Assembly: GCF_014518315.1 (NCBI RefSeq)
Contig: NZ_JACVEL010000011.1
Span: 1-64,000, forward strand
DNA: 64,000 nt
Reading direction: 5' to 3'
DNA from: Taishania pollutisoli
GTDB taxonomy: Bacteria > Bacteroidota > Bacteroidia > Flavobacteriales_D > Crocinitomicaceae
Shown: one piece after another, positions 35,304-43,295 of the stretch
How positions within the stretch are numbered: position 1 is the first letter of the stretch
How the letters are laid out: each line of letters begins with the position of its first letter
The notes under the pieces: generated by a model
Told to the model about the DNA's origin: nothing
The model's database searches: none
What the model saw: only the letters and a program-made list of their open reading frames with translations
Made by a program: the position numbers and the translations under genes

Positions 35304-36671
35304 TCACACAACAGAAGAAAACAGTTGCGTTTCGGGGCATCGTTCAAGCATACGCTTGTCAAATGCCATGGCTATATTGCGAATGAAAGCTCTTCCGTTT
35401 TCAGTAACTGTCAGCCCGTCTTCTGACAATTCAATCAACCCGTCTTGTTGTAATTCATGTAATTGATCCCGTATTGTCTCAAATAAACGGGCGTCTTCCC
35501 GGTTCCAGGAAGTTTCCAGTCGGCACATGATGTTGAGAATTTGCTGCCGGACAATCAGGTCTTCCCCGGTCAGTAGATGTCCTCTGAATACGGGTAATTC
35601 ACCTTGTTCAACTCGGAATTGATAATCTTCAACACTTTTTTCGTTTTGAGCAAAAGCATACCAGCTATCAGAAATAGCCGACATCCCCAACCCAATCATC
35701 AGCTGTGTTTTTCCGGAGGTATATCCCATGAAATTCCGGTGCAACCTGTTTTCCTGCATGGACAGGTAAAGATCGTCGTGCTTCAGGGCGAAGTGGTCCA
35801 TCCCGATTTCAAAATATCCCAATTCTTCCAGCAATAATTTCCCGTTTTCATACAACGTTCGTTTTTCTGCACCTTTTGGTAAGTCTGATTCCGAAAAGCC
35901 ACGTTGCCCGACGCCTTTAATCCATGGAACGTGTGCGTACGAATAGAATGCGAGTCGGTCGGGTTGCAATGCCAACGTTTTCCGGATGGTTTGCTCCATC
36001 TTTTCCCAGGTATGAAACGGAAGTCCGAATACCAGATCGTGACTGACGCTTTTGTAACCGATCTCCCGCGCCTGGTTTGTTACACGTTCTACCTGCTCAA
36101 ACGGTTGAATCCGGTTGATGGCTTGCTGAATCACCGGATCGTAGTCCTGTACACCAAAACTGACGCGTGTGAATCCCAGGTCGAATAATGTTTGAAGGTG
36201 TTCGTAAGTTGTATTGTTCGGATGTCCTTCAAAACTGAACTCAGGATGTTCAGAAATGGTGACGGTTGAAAACAACTCTTCCAATAAAAAGCGGAGGTTA
36301 TCAGGAGAAAAAAAGGTGGGAGTTCCTCCCCCGAGATGCAGCTCTTTGAGTAATGGTTTTTGGTTGTTTTCCCGGAATAATTCCAGGTATAATTGCCATT
36401 CTTTTAAAACCGTTTCAATGTATGGACGCTCAAAGCGGTGTTGCTTTGTAATGCGTTTGTGGCAGGCACAGAAGGTGCACAATTGTTCACAAAAGGGGAG
36501 GTGAATGTACAGGCTGATCCCCTCTTTTTCATTGCTTTCACCAATTGACCGGGCAACGGTTTCTTGCCATTGCCTGTCTGAAAATAATGATTCTTCCCAG
36601 TAAGGAACAGTCGGGTAAGAGGTGTATCTTGGACCCTGAACATTGTATTTAGAGATGAGTAACCGGTTCAT
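35304..36671 (-). CDS. hemN: Oxygen-independent coproporphyrinogen III dehydrogenase
   Basis: A radical-SAM enzyme that decarboxylates coproporphyrinogen III to protoporphyrinogen IX without oxygen. The 455-residue length is typical of true HemN. The N-terminal YNVQGPRYTSYPTVP and cluster motif YIHLPFCEQLCTFCAC (CX3CXXC plus the extra Cys) are diagnostic and separate it from HemW. HLGGGTPTF and SFGVQDYDPVIQ follow. TAATTTTG ends four bases before its ATG, the same spacing as gpmI. Its stop abuts that of the convergent gene. Confidence 0.94.
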   Translation of the reverse strand: MNRLLISKYNVQGPRYTSYPTVPYWEESLFSDRQWQETVARSIGESNEKEGISLYIHLPFCEQLCTFCACHKRITKQHRFERPYIETVLKEWQLYLELFRENNQKPLLKELHLGGGTPTFFSPDNLRFLLEELFSTVTISEHPEFSFEGHPNNTTYEHLQTLFDLGFTRVSFGVQDYDPVIQQAINRIQPFEQVERVTNQAREIGYKSVSHDLVFGLPFHTWEKMEQTIRKTLALQPDRLAFYSYAHVPWIKGVGQRGFSESDLPKGAEKRTLYENGKLLLEELGYFEIGMDHFALKHDDLYLSMQENRLHRNFMGYTSGKTQLMIGLGMSAISDSWYAFAQNEKSVEDYQFRVEQGELPVFRGHLLTGEDLIVRQQILNIMCRLETSWNREDARLFETIRDQLHELQQDGLIELSEDGLTVTENGRAFIRNIAMAFDKRMLERCPETQLFSSVV

Positions 36672-36675
36672 ATTG

Positions 36676-36683
36676 CAAAATTA
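36676..36683 (-). promoter_or_regulatory. -7 element of hemN, four bases before the start codon
   Basis: TAATTTTG on the minus strand matches TAnnTTTG and is followed by CAAT and then ATG at 36671, leaving no room for a leader. Confidence 0.5.
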
Positions 36684-36736
36684 CAACGATTGACCCGGGA
36701 TAAAAATGACATGCGTCATAGTTTGAGAAAGGCAAA

Positions 36737-36766
36737 ACAAAAAAAGCATCCCGTAAAGAATGCTTT
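36737..36766 (-). terminator. Terminator of the tRNA operon
   Basis: Read on the minus strand, AAAGCAT (36766-36760) pairs with ATGCTTT (36749-36743) and is followed by a T-rich run (36742-36737). It lies just after tRNA-Gly and before hemN. Confidence 0.75.
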
Positions 36767-36771
36767 AATGA

Positions 36772-36843
36772 GCGGGAGACGAGATTCGAACTCGCGACCC
36801 TCAGCTTGGAAGGCTGACGCTCTACCAACTGAGCTACTCCCGC
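36772..36843 (-). tRNA. tRNA-Gly (anticodon TCC)
   Basis: A 72-base cloverleaf on the minus strand. The acceptor arms GCGGGAG and CTCCCGC pair fully, the D-stem is GCTC/GAGC, the anticodon stem TCAGC/GCTGA encloses loop CTTCCAA with anticodon TCC, and the T-loop is TTCGAAT. CCA is not encoded. Confidence 0.96.
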
Positions 36844-36854
36844 TTAAAAATGGA

Positions 36855-36927
36855 GCCGATAGAGGGACTCGAACCCACGACCTGCTGATTACAAATCAGC
36901 TGCTCTAGCCAGCTGAGCTACATCGGC
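36855..36927 (-). tRNA. tRNA-Thr (anticodon TGT)
   Basis: A 73-base cloverleaf on the minus strand, 11 bases upstream of tRNA-Gly in the direction of transcription. Acceptor arms GCCGATG and TATCGGC pair with one G-T, the anticodon stem GCTGA/TCAGC encloses TTTGTAA with anticodon TGT, and the T-loop is TTCGAGT. CCA is not encoded. Confidence 0.95.
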
Positions 36928-36993
36928 GTATTATTGTTGGTATTATTTCTTATCTGAAAGAACGTTCAAAATGAATGAATCACTTTGGGAGTG

Positions 36994-37001
36994 CAAATAT
37001 A
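36994..37001 (-). promoter_or_regulatory. -7 element of the tRNA-Thr/tRNA-Gly operon
   Basis: TATATTTG on the minus strand matches TAnnTTTG and lies 66 bases before the mature 5' end of tRNA-Thr, consistent with a processed 5' leader. Confidence 0.5.
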
Positions 37002-37127
37002 TACAAGAATTTTATTCTTGCCACATTCAGATGAAAAAAAATGTAATTTTTTGTTGCAATTATGTGCGGCAATTCAGATTGTTTACCAGTTAGCTTTTGG
37101 AAAACAGATAGTTTTGGTATAAAGTAC

Positions 37128-38597
37128 TTACTGCTCGTCGGCTGAAGCATCTGAAGCAGGGACAGTCTTCTTTTCTGTTTGCGACGCTTGTTGTTTGTTC
37201 CAATAGTAATAAAAAGGCAATCCGGATAAAATGAGACACAGGCCAATGAACGATTTTAAAGGAGATTCATAGAATGAAATAACCATCAGCACAATGCAAA
37301 AAAGAACAAAGACAACAGGAACAAAAGGATAAAGCGGTACTTTATACGGGCGTGGAGTATCTTTCAGTTTGATGCGCAACCGTATGACTCCAAAGACAAT
37401 CAGTCCGTTGAAAATGAATGCTGAAATGATGACCAGATCAGTCAACGTTTCAAACGATCCTGAAAACACCAATAAACACGCCCAGATACACTGGTAGATC
37501 AACGCGTAATGCGGTGTGCGGTTCACTGTATGTGTTTGTGCGGCTTTTTTGAAAAACAGTCCCTTTTTTGCCATTGCATAATAAATGCGGGAAGATACAA
37601 GAATGGTCGCATTGGTACACCCGAACGTAGATACAAGAATCATGGCGCTGATAATGTAAGCACCTCCTGTTCCCAGTAATTTATCAACAACCAGTACCGC
37701 TGCAATTGTGTTTTCATCCTGCCGGATGTCGGCAAGCATCTCATCGACGGGGAGTACATACAAATAAGCCGTGTTAATCAGCAGATAAACCAAAATGACA
37801 ATGGATATCCCGATCACCAGTGCACGCGGCAGATTCTTGTGCGGATGTTGGATCTCCTCCCCGATAAACCCCAGTGCAAGCCAACCTTCATATCCCCAGA
37901 ATGCGGAGCGGATGGCCAGTACCATGGCGCTGATAAAAGCAAAAAAAGTAAATCCTCCGGCAGGATAACCGGAAGCGTAATTCTCAAAAGTTGCGATGCT
38001 TCCGGTATCGCTCCCAAATGCACCCACAATAACGATGAGAATGGAAATAAGAATCAGAAAAGTAAACAACAGGCTGAGGTGTCCTCCCTTTTTTGTGCCT
38101 TTGATATTGACAAGCGTCAAGGTGATGATCGACAGGCATGCGACCATTTTTGCCCCGAAATTGGCAAACGGATACAGCCCGAAAACAGATAGAGTTTCAT
38201 ACTGTTCCGGAAGCCGCGGGAGGGGGATAAACGTGTTTAATGCGCCTGCAAATACAAAGGCGATGGATGAAATCGCTGCTGTCTGAACGACGGTAAAGCA
38301 AGCCCAGCCATAGAGGAAAGAGATTAGTTTGCCGTATATTTTTTCCAACCAGTTGAAGGGACCTCCCGAATGCGGGAACAAAGCGCTTAATTCCGCAATG
38401 CAAAAGACTCCGAATAAAATGAAGATTCCTGCTACCAGCCATGCGAGGATAACCAACCAGGGGGCGTGCAGTAATTCTGCCATTGGTGCTACTTTCTTGA
38501 ACACTCCCGAACCGATAATGGCACTGATGACAATCACAATGGCCATCTTTAATCCGAATGTCCGGGATAATTCGTTGTGGGAAGTGTCTTTACTCAT
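37128..38597 (-). CDS. APC-superfamily amino-acid permease
   Basis: A 489-residue inner-membrane transporter with about twelve membrane segments. The first unwound helix carries IIGSGVF, the substrate-binding signature of the APC fold, and PHSGGPFNWLEKIYG follows as in LAT-type amino-acid exchangers and permeases. The C-terminal tail is short and charged. The substrate cannot be read from sequence. It is a single gene between the tRNA operon and the flotillin operon. Confidence 0.88.
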   Translation of the reverse strand: MSKDTSHNELSRTFGLKMAIVIVISAIIGSGVFKKVAPMAELLHAPWLVILAWLVAGIFILFGVFCIAELSALFPHSGGPFNWLEKIYGKLISFLYGWACFTVVQTAAISSIAFVFAGALNTFIPLPRLPEQYETLSVFGLYPFANFGAKMVACLSIITLTLVNIKGTKKGGHLSLLFTFLILISILIVIVGAFGSDTGSIATFENYASGYPAGGFTFFAFISAMVLAIRSAFWGYEGWLALGFIGEEIQHPHKNLPRALVIGISIVILVYLLINTAYLYVLPVDEMLADIRQDENTIAAVLVVDKLLGTGGAYIISAMILVSTFGCTNATILVSSRIYYAMAKKGLFFKKAAQTHTVNRTPHYALIYQCIWACLLVFSGSFETLTDLVIISAFIFNGLIVFGVIRLRIKLKDTPRPYKVPLYPFVPVVFVLFCIVLMVISFYESPLKSFIGLCLILSGLPFYYYWNKQQASQTEKKTVPASDASADEQ

Positions 38598-38742
38598 AAG
38601 TATGTGAAAAAGACACTAAATATAAGCATTTTTCAGGAGACGGACAGCATTAAAAACGTCACAATCAACCTGATTTCACCTCAGAAAGGATAAATATACA
38701 ATGGGATAAATAGATCAGACAAGTGCTGAAAATCTGTTAGTG

Positions 38743-40269
38743 TTAATCCTTTTTGCTGTTTTCGGTCCCTTCGGAAGCAGGAGGATTGATCTCTGTTGCA
38801 TCGTCAGCTCCCTTCAGATATGTCGGGAGATTTAATCCGGCCATGTTAAACAAATCATTCAACGGTGGTACAGTTTTCATCATTCCCGATACGAAGTTGG
38901 CAGTTGAATTGGCGCCGTTTTCCGAATTATTACCGGAATCCCACACCGTAATTTTATCAATTTTAATGTTTTTAACCGCCTCTACCTGTGTTTTTACCAA
39001 TTCAGGAAGTTTTTCAATCAATAACAACTGGAATGCTTTTGTCGGATCTCCACCTGCGGCAGCAACAACATCGCGGTATCCTTCCGCCTGTTTGGTCAGA
39101 ATTTCATACAATCCTTTTGCTTCAGCTTCCATTTTTGCATAAATCGCATCTGCCTCTCCTTTTGCCTGCTCTCTCAATCGCTCTGCTTCTGCTTGTGCTT
39201 CAATGATTGCCCGTTGCTTGGCAATTTCCGCCGGTACGACGATATTCGCAATCTGTGTTGAGCGTTCTCGCTCTGAACGGGCAGTTTCTGCTTTTTGTTC
39301 CGCTAAGTAAGCTTCTTCAAGGGCTTTCGCCTGTTGTACTTTTTCAGCAGAAATCGCAATACGCAATGCCTCTGCTTCCTTCTCTCTACGAGCAGCTTCT
39401 GAATTAGCAATGTCAATTTTTGCTTCGTTTTCTCCTTTCACGGCAATGGCATTTGCCTCGGAAGTTGCCACACGTGTGTCCCGCTCTGCTTCCGCTTTAC
39501 CAATGGATTCATCTCTGTATGCCGATGCAATACTAACTTCTCTGTCTTTATTGGTAATGGCAATTTTTACATCCCGGTCTCTGTGTGTTTCTGCAATTTG
39601 CACATCGCGTTCTCTATCGGCAATTGCCTTTCCTGTTTCCCCGATTTTTTCCTGCTCGGCAACGGAAATTTTTGCTTCGTTGATCGCTTTTGCAGCAGCT
39701 TCTTTCCCCAATGCTTCAATGTAACCGGATTCATCTTTGATGTCCGTCACGTTGACGTTGATCAGTTTCAAACCGATTTTTTTCAATTCGGTATCCACGT
39801 TTTTTGAAATATTGTCAAGGAATTTATCTCTGTCAGAGTTGATTTCTTCAATGGTCATTGTTGCAATCACCAGACGCAACTGACCGAAGAGAATGTCTTT
39901 TGCCAATTCCTGAATATCTCCGGGAGCCAATCCCAATAAACGTTCCGCAGCATTATTCATACTGTCTGTTTCTGTTGAAATGGCAATTGTAAAGCGGCAT
40001 GGTACATCCACACGAATGTTTTGTCGTGACAGTGCGTTTGTCAGATTTGCTTCAATGGAAATCGGTTTCAGATCGAGGTAGGCATAATCCTGAATTACCG
40101 GCCAGATGAAAGCCCCTCCTCCATGAATACATTTTGCTGAACTTCCACCGGTTTTCCCGTATACAACCAAAATTTTATCAGAGGGACAACGTTTGTACCG
40201 GGATATAAGAGCTAAAAAGATAACAAATCCAACGACAACCGCTATTACGATCAATAATAATCCTTCCAT
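38743..40269 (-). CDS. Flotillin-family SPFH protein
   Basis: A 508-residue protein with one N-terminal membrane segment (about residues 3-23), an SPFH domain to about residue 190 (GGGAFIWPVIQDYAYLDLKP, LFGQLRLVIATMTIEEIN), then a long Ala/Glu-rich coiled coil (about 195-390) with repeated REKEAEALR-type words, and a C-terminal GGDPTKAFQLLLIEKLPEL. This matches flotillin (YuaG/FloT-type), which forms oligomeric membrane microdomains. It follows the NfeD-like gene by 13 bases, the usual operon pairing. The actual client proteins here are unknown. Confidence 0.93.
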   Translation of the reverse strand: MEGLLLIVIAVVVGFVIFLALISRYKRCPSDKILVVYGKTGGSSAKCIHGGGAFIWPVIQDYAYLDLKPISIEANLTNALSRQNIRVDVPCRFTIAISTETDSMNNAAERLLGLAPGDIQELAKDILFGQLRLVIATMTIEEINSDRDKFLDNISKNVDTELKKIGLKLINVNVTDIKDESGYIEALGKEAAAKAINEAKISVAEQEKIGETGKAIADRERDVQIAETHRDRDVKIAITNKDREVSIASAYRDESIGKAEAERDTRVATSEANAIAVKGENEAKIDIANSEAARREKEAEALRIAISAEKVQQAKALEEAYLAEQKAETARSERERSTQIANIVVPAEIAKQRAIIEAQAEAERLREQAKGEADAIYAKMEAEAKGLYEILTKQAEGYRDVVAAAGGDPTKAFQLLLIEKLPELVKTQVEAVKNIKIDKITVWDSGNNSENGANSTANFVSGMMKTVPPLNDLFNMAGLNLPTYLKGADDATEINPPASEGTENSKKD

Positions 40270-40282
40270 ACTGTTTCTGTGT

Positions 40283-40852
40283 TTATAGTTTTTCTACAAT
40301 TAATAATTTTCCTGATTCAATCCCGGTGATTTTCACCATATTTCCCGAAGGAATGCGCTCTCCGGATGTGATGGCGTCCAATTCATGTGTTGTACCATTG
40401 ACCGATACCTGTACTTTCCCGCTTCCTGAACGTTCCTCCGGAATAGAAAGGTAAACCGATCCGACTTTGCCGACGGTATTTGCTAATTTGAATGTATTGT
40501 CTTCACTCAATTTCATGATTTGACGGATCAACAGAAAAAAGAGAAATAAAAATGCGGCACCAACCGCAGTCGCCAGTAAGACCAGGATGGTTTTGTTTTC
40601 CAGCTTAGTGTAAAACAGGACACCCGTCCAGCTAAACCCGATCAAAAAATTGATGAGGTTACGCAGGGAAAATAATTGAAACGGTGCGTCTCCTCCGTCC
40701 AGGTCTCCGTCAAAATCAGCTTCGATCCCGTCTGCTCCGTCAGCACCGATAAATGTCAGTATGGTTTGGATGATAAAAATAACACTGACAGGAATAGCGA
40801 TGTACCAGAATGTCTGGTGTAGTGAGTCAAGGTTTTGTAAGAATCCGAACAT
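40283..40852 (-). CDS. NfeD-like membrane protein, flotillin partner
   Basis: A 189-residue protein with three or four membrane segments at about residues 15-110 and a C-terminal OB-fold-like soluble domain (GKVGSVYLSIPEERSGSGKV to KLLIVEKL) as in NfeD/YuaF proteins. NfeD-type proteins are commonly encoded next to flotillins and thought to stabilise their assembly. The ATG at 40852 was chosen because a -7 element TATTTTTG at 40887-40880 covers the alternative TTG start at 40882. It is the first gene of the two-gene operon. Confidence 0.85.
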   Translation of the reverse strand: MFGFLQNLDSLHQTFWYIAIPVSVIFIIQTILTFIGADGADGIEADFDGDLDGGDAPFQLFSLRNLINFLIGFSWTGVLFYTKLENKTILVLLATAVGAAFLFLFFLLIRQIMKLSEDNTFKLANTVGKVGSVYLSIPEERSGSGKVQVSVNGTTHELDAITSGERIPSGNMVKITGIESGKLLIVEKL

Positions 40853-40879
40853 AGTATAAATAAGGTTATCAACGGTTTC

Positions 40880-40887
40880 CAAAAATA
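40880..40887 (-). promoter_or_regulatory. -7 element of the NfeD-flotillin operon
   Basis: TATTTTTG on the minus strand matches TAnnTTTG and lies 27 bases before the ATG at 40852. Confidence 0.45.
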
Positions 40888-40953
40888 ATCAAATATTCGG
40901 AATAATTGACAGGGGAGAGTGAAGAATGAGCGTATTTGTGCAGATAACAGGTA

Positions 40954-41904
40954 CTACTTATTCTTTTCATTCATTAATTCTTCGTATTCCCTGTAAATGG
41001 CATCATTCGGTTCTTGTTTGAAGAACTCTTTCAGTTGCTCGTAATTGTATCTGTAAATCCATGAAATGCCCCATTTTTTATAATAATGATCCGCTGATTG
41101 ATACACAGGATCTGCTAATGCTTTATCGAACGAGATGGTTTCATACCCTTCTTTTCGCAATGCCCGGATAATTTGCGGAAGATAATGTTCATTGATCAGG
41201 TTGTCGTGACACAAATAAATCTGTCTGACATCCCTGTTGTATTGAAATTGACATATTTTTTCCAGGTAATGAAACATTGCCAGTGTCTGCGTTACATACC
41301 GATGTCCGGTGGCGGATGCATTGATCGTATCACCTTTTGACAAGTAGTGCTCATAAACAGTATTGTACGCCCAATCTTCACTTTCAACACTAAACGGTGC
41401 AATGGTCATTCCCTTCTTCGCAAAATAATCCCGCATTTGATGGTGTTGCAAGCTATCTTTTCCCAGGCAATTAAACGGAAACCGGAAGCTGCGAATCGTT
41501 TTCCCGTATTTATGCGCGATTGGTGCGGAAACGGCCAGCCCCCGTTCAATGTCCCGCGTATAAAAGCTGAATGTTGTATCACTGTAATACAAGTGACTAT
41601 ATGTGTGACTTCCTACATGGATCAACGGATTGGAAACCCAACGTTCAATGTTGTAGAATCGTTTGACACTGTCATCTGCAAATAGACGTCCTTCGGAAAT
41701 AAAAATCATAACAGGCAGATCCAATGCAATAATGGTGTCGAGCATCGTTGCTTTGAAATCTTCAGGAAGGTATGCATTGCGTTGTTCAATGTCATCCATT
41801 GTGATGGCAACCTGTTTTTGTGAGAAACCGGGAAGGCTGCTGAAAAAAAGAAGGAGTACTGATAGTATGCGCGTTCTGAAAGAATGGATGACGACAATTG
41901 TCAT
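40954..41904 (-). CDS. Secreted polysaccharide deacetylase-family protein (NodB fold)
   Basis: A 316-residue protein with an N-terminal signal peptide ending near LPGFSQ. NodB motifs are present: TMDDIEQ (Asp-Asp, motif 1), SHTYSHLYY (HxxxH, motif 2), RSFRFPFNCLG (motif 3) and later LCHDN. Together these form a metal-dependent deacetylase active site, acting on chitin-like or peptidoglycan N-acetyl groups in the periplasm. The C-terminal 70 residues are helical and charged. It stands alone, divergent from the SDR gene. The substrate is not known. Confidence 0.87.
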   Translation of the reverse strand: MTIVVIHSFRTRILSVLLLFFSSLPGFSQKQVAITMDDIEQRNAYLPEDFKATMLDTIIALDLPVMIFISEGRLFADDSVKRFYNIERWVSNPLIHVGSHTYSHLYYSDTTFSFYTRDIERGLAVSAPIAHKYGKTIRSFRFPFNCLGKDSLQHHQMRDYFAKKGMTIAPFSVESEDWAYNTVYEHYLSKGDTINASATGHRYVTQTLAMFHYLEKICQFQYNRDVRQIYLCHDNLINEHYLPQIIRALRKEGYETISFDKALADPVYQSADHYYKKWGISWIYRYNYEQLKEFFKQEPNDAIYREYEELMNEKNK

Positions 41905-42017
41905 AGTACGTTAATTTATAAGGGGACAGGTTCAAAAATAGTGAATTTATATGTAGGACGACAGACTCCATCTGTGCTATTTTTATACCTTTATGCCAAA
42001 TCGAAGTTTACAGAAGC

Positions 42018-42800
42018 ATGTCATTAAAAAATAAAACTGCAGTCGTGTGTGGAAGCACACAGGGAATCGGATGGGAAACCGCAAAATTATTAGCAGATAA
42101 AGGAGCCACACTTGTTCTGGTTGCCAGAAACGAAGGAGCCTTAAAAGAGAGAGTGAATGAGCTTTCTGCTTCCGAAGGGCAAAAACATAGCTATTTAGCA
42201 GCTGATTTCAGTAAACCTGAAGAGTTGAAAACAATCGTGGAAAATTGGGTTGCTGCGGGCAATCATGCAAATATCCTGGTCAATAACACTGGAGGACCAA
42301 AAGGCGGACCGATTATCGATGCGGCAATTGAAGAATTCACTTCGACATTTAATCAACACCTGATTTGTAATCACATCCTTGTTCAGGCTTTGTACAAAGG
42401 AATGGTCGAATCTGGTTACGGACGAATTATCAATGTGATTTCAACAAGTGTGAAGCAGCCATTGAGCAATCTGGGAGTTTCCAATACCATTCGCGGAGCG
42501 GTTGCCAACTGGAGCAAAACCTTGGCAAATGAACTCGGACAATACGGAATTACGGTAAATAATGTACTTCCGGGAGCAACCAATACCGGACGTTTGCAAA
42601 GCATTGCCGAAGCAAAATCATCCAAGACAGGAGAAACAACCACCGAAATCTTTGACGAAATGGCAAAAGAATCACCAATGAAACGAATAGCCGAACCGAT
42701 CGAAGTTGCGAATGCAATTGTATTCCTGGCATCCCCGGAAGCTTCTTATATTAATGGAATCAATGTTCCGGTTGACGGCGGAAGGACGAAATCACTATAA
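42018..42800 (+). CDS. SDR-family oxidoreductase lacking the canonical YxxxK motif
   Basis: A 260-residue Rossmann protein. The cofactor turn is CGSTQGIG, NNTGGPKGG replaces the usual NNAG, and IINVISTSVKQPL precedes the position where YxxxK is expected. There the sequence reads GVSNTIRGAVANWSKTLA, so the Tyr and Lys of the catalytic tetrad appear to be Ser and Arg. NNVLPGATNTGR and YINGINVPVDGG complete the fold. It resembles the divergent beta-ketoacyl-ACP-reductase-like SDR subgroup that lacks the tetrad. Whether it is a redox enzyme is uncertain. Confidence 0.87.
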   Translation: MSLKNKTAVVCGSTQGIGWETAKLLADKGATLVLVARNEGALKERVNELSASEGQKHSYLAADFSKPEELKTIVENWVAAGNHANILVNNTGGPKGGPIIDAAIEEFTSTFNQHLICNHILVQALYKGMVESGYGRIINVISTSVKQPLSNLGVSNTIRGAVANWSKTLANELGQYGITVNNVLPGATNTGRLQSIAEAKSSKTGETTTEIFDEMAKESPMKRIAEPIEVANAIVFLASPEASYINGINVPVDGGRTKSL

Positions 42801-42825
42801 GATTCAACAGTTAGTGTTGATGGAG

Positions 42826-42855
42826 ATCCCCGGGCATGTGTCCGGGGATTTTTTA
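42826..42855 (+). terminator. Rho-independent terminator after the SDR gene
   Basis: ATCCCCGG (42826-42833) pairs perfectly with CCGGGGAT (42842-42849) around an 8-base loop, followed by six T. Confidence 0.9.
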
Positions 42856-42863
42856 TGTTGCTT

Positions 42864-43006
42864 CCTCCTCCCTCCAAAGGGGAAATGTACCGACGCTTAA
42901 CGGAATTTTCATGAATAACACCAAATTTCTTCTCTTTGATTTTGAGTATCTTTTTAAGAATAGAATAGATTTTGTCTCCCGTTTTGGAGGGGGATAAAGG
43001 GGGAGG
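42864..43006. repeat. Imperfect inverted repeat, possible MITE remnant
   Basis: CCTCCTCCCTCCAAAGGGG at 42864 and TTTTGGAGGGGGATAAAGG at 42982 continuing GGGAGG to 43006 are purine/pyrimidine-rich arms in inverted orientation about 140 bases apart. The middle has no gene. It fills most of the gap between the SDR terminator and the zinc-type operators. Confidence 0.45.
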
Positions 43007-43032
43007 ATAAAATGAAGGGATAAAAAAATAAT

Positions 43033-43094
43033 CGCAACCTTGTTGCGTTAATTAAATCTTTCTATTTATTATTGCAACAAAATTGCATTAATAA
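43033..43094 (+). promoter_or_regulatory. Two Zur-like boxes before the ZigA operon
   Basis: Box 1 at 43033-43047 is a perfect palindrome, CGCAAC-CTT-GTTGCG. Box 2 at 43073-43087 is TGCAAC-AAA-ATTGCA, and its symmetry extends with one mismatch to 43066-43094 (TTATTATTGCAA and TTGCATTAATAA). Their centres are 40 bases apart, and box 2 is about 10-16 bases from the ATG at 43104, where bound repressor would block transcription. Confidence 0.7.
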
Positions 43095-43103
43095 TTTAAT
43101 TAT

Positions 43104-43295
43104 ATGATACCTCAGACATTCGAACAGTGGAAGCAATGTATTGTCAATGATTGCCGCATTGATCTGACAACAGAATTTGCAGAGCGACGATTAACCGTTT
43201 ACCAGGATGAAACAAATCCGGAAACACGCCGATTTGCAGAACTGTACGGTGAACAACATTTGCAGAACATCATTCGTTGGTTGAAACAGGTATGA
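43104..43295 (+). CDS. Small conserved protein leading the ZigA operon
   Basis: A 63-residue soluble protein ([17 protein letters not shown] at the N-terminus, IIRWLKQV at the end) with two cysteines close together and several His/Glu. I know no function. Its stop overlaps the GTPase start as ATGA, so it is translationally coupled to it, and it lies directly behind two operator boxes. Homologous short genes in this position would support a role with the GTPase in metal allocation; that is inference. Confidence 0.75.
   Translation: MIPQTFEQWKQCIVNDCRIDLTTEFAERRLTVYQDETNPETRRFAELYGEQHLQNIIRWLKQV

Noticed and set aside
36690-36908. Open frame of 72 codons (SGRRDSNSRPSAWKADALP and so on)
   Set aside because: It is the antisense reading of tRNA-Gly and tRNA-Thr; this peptide is a well-known false gene created by conserved tRNA sequence.
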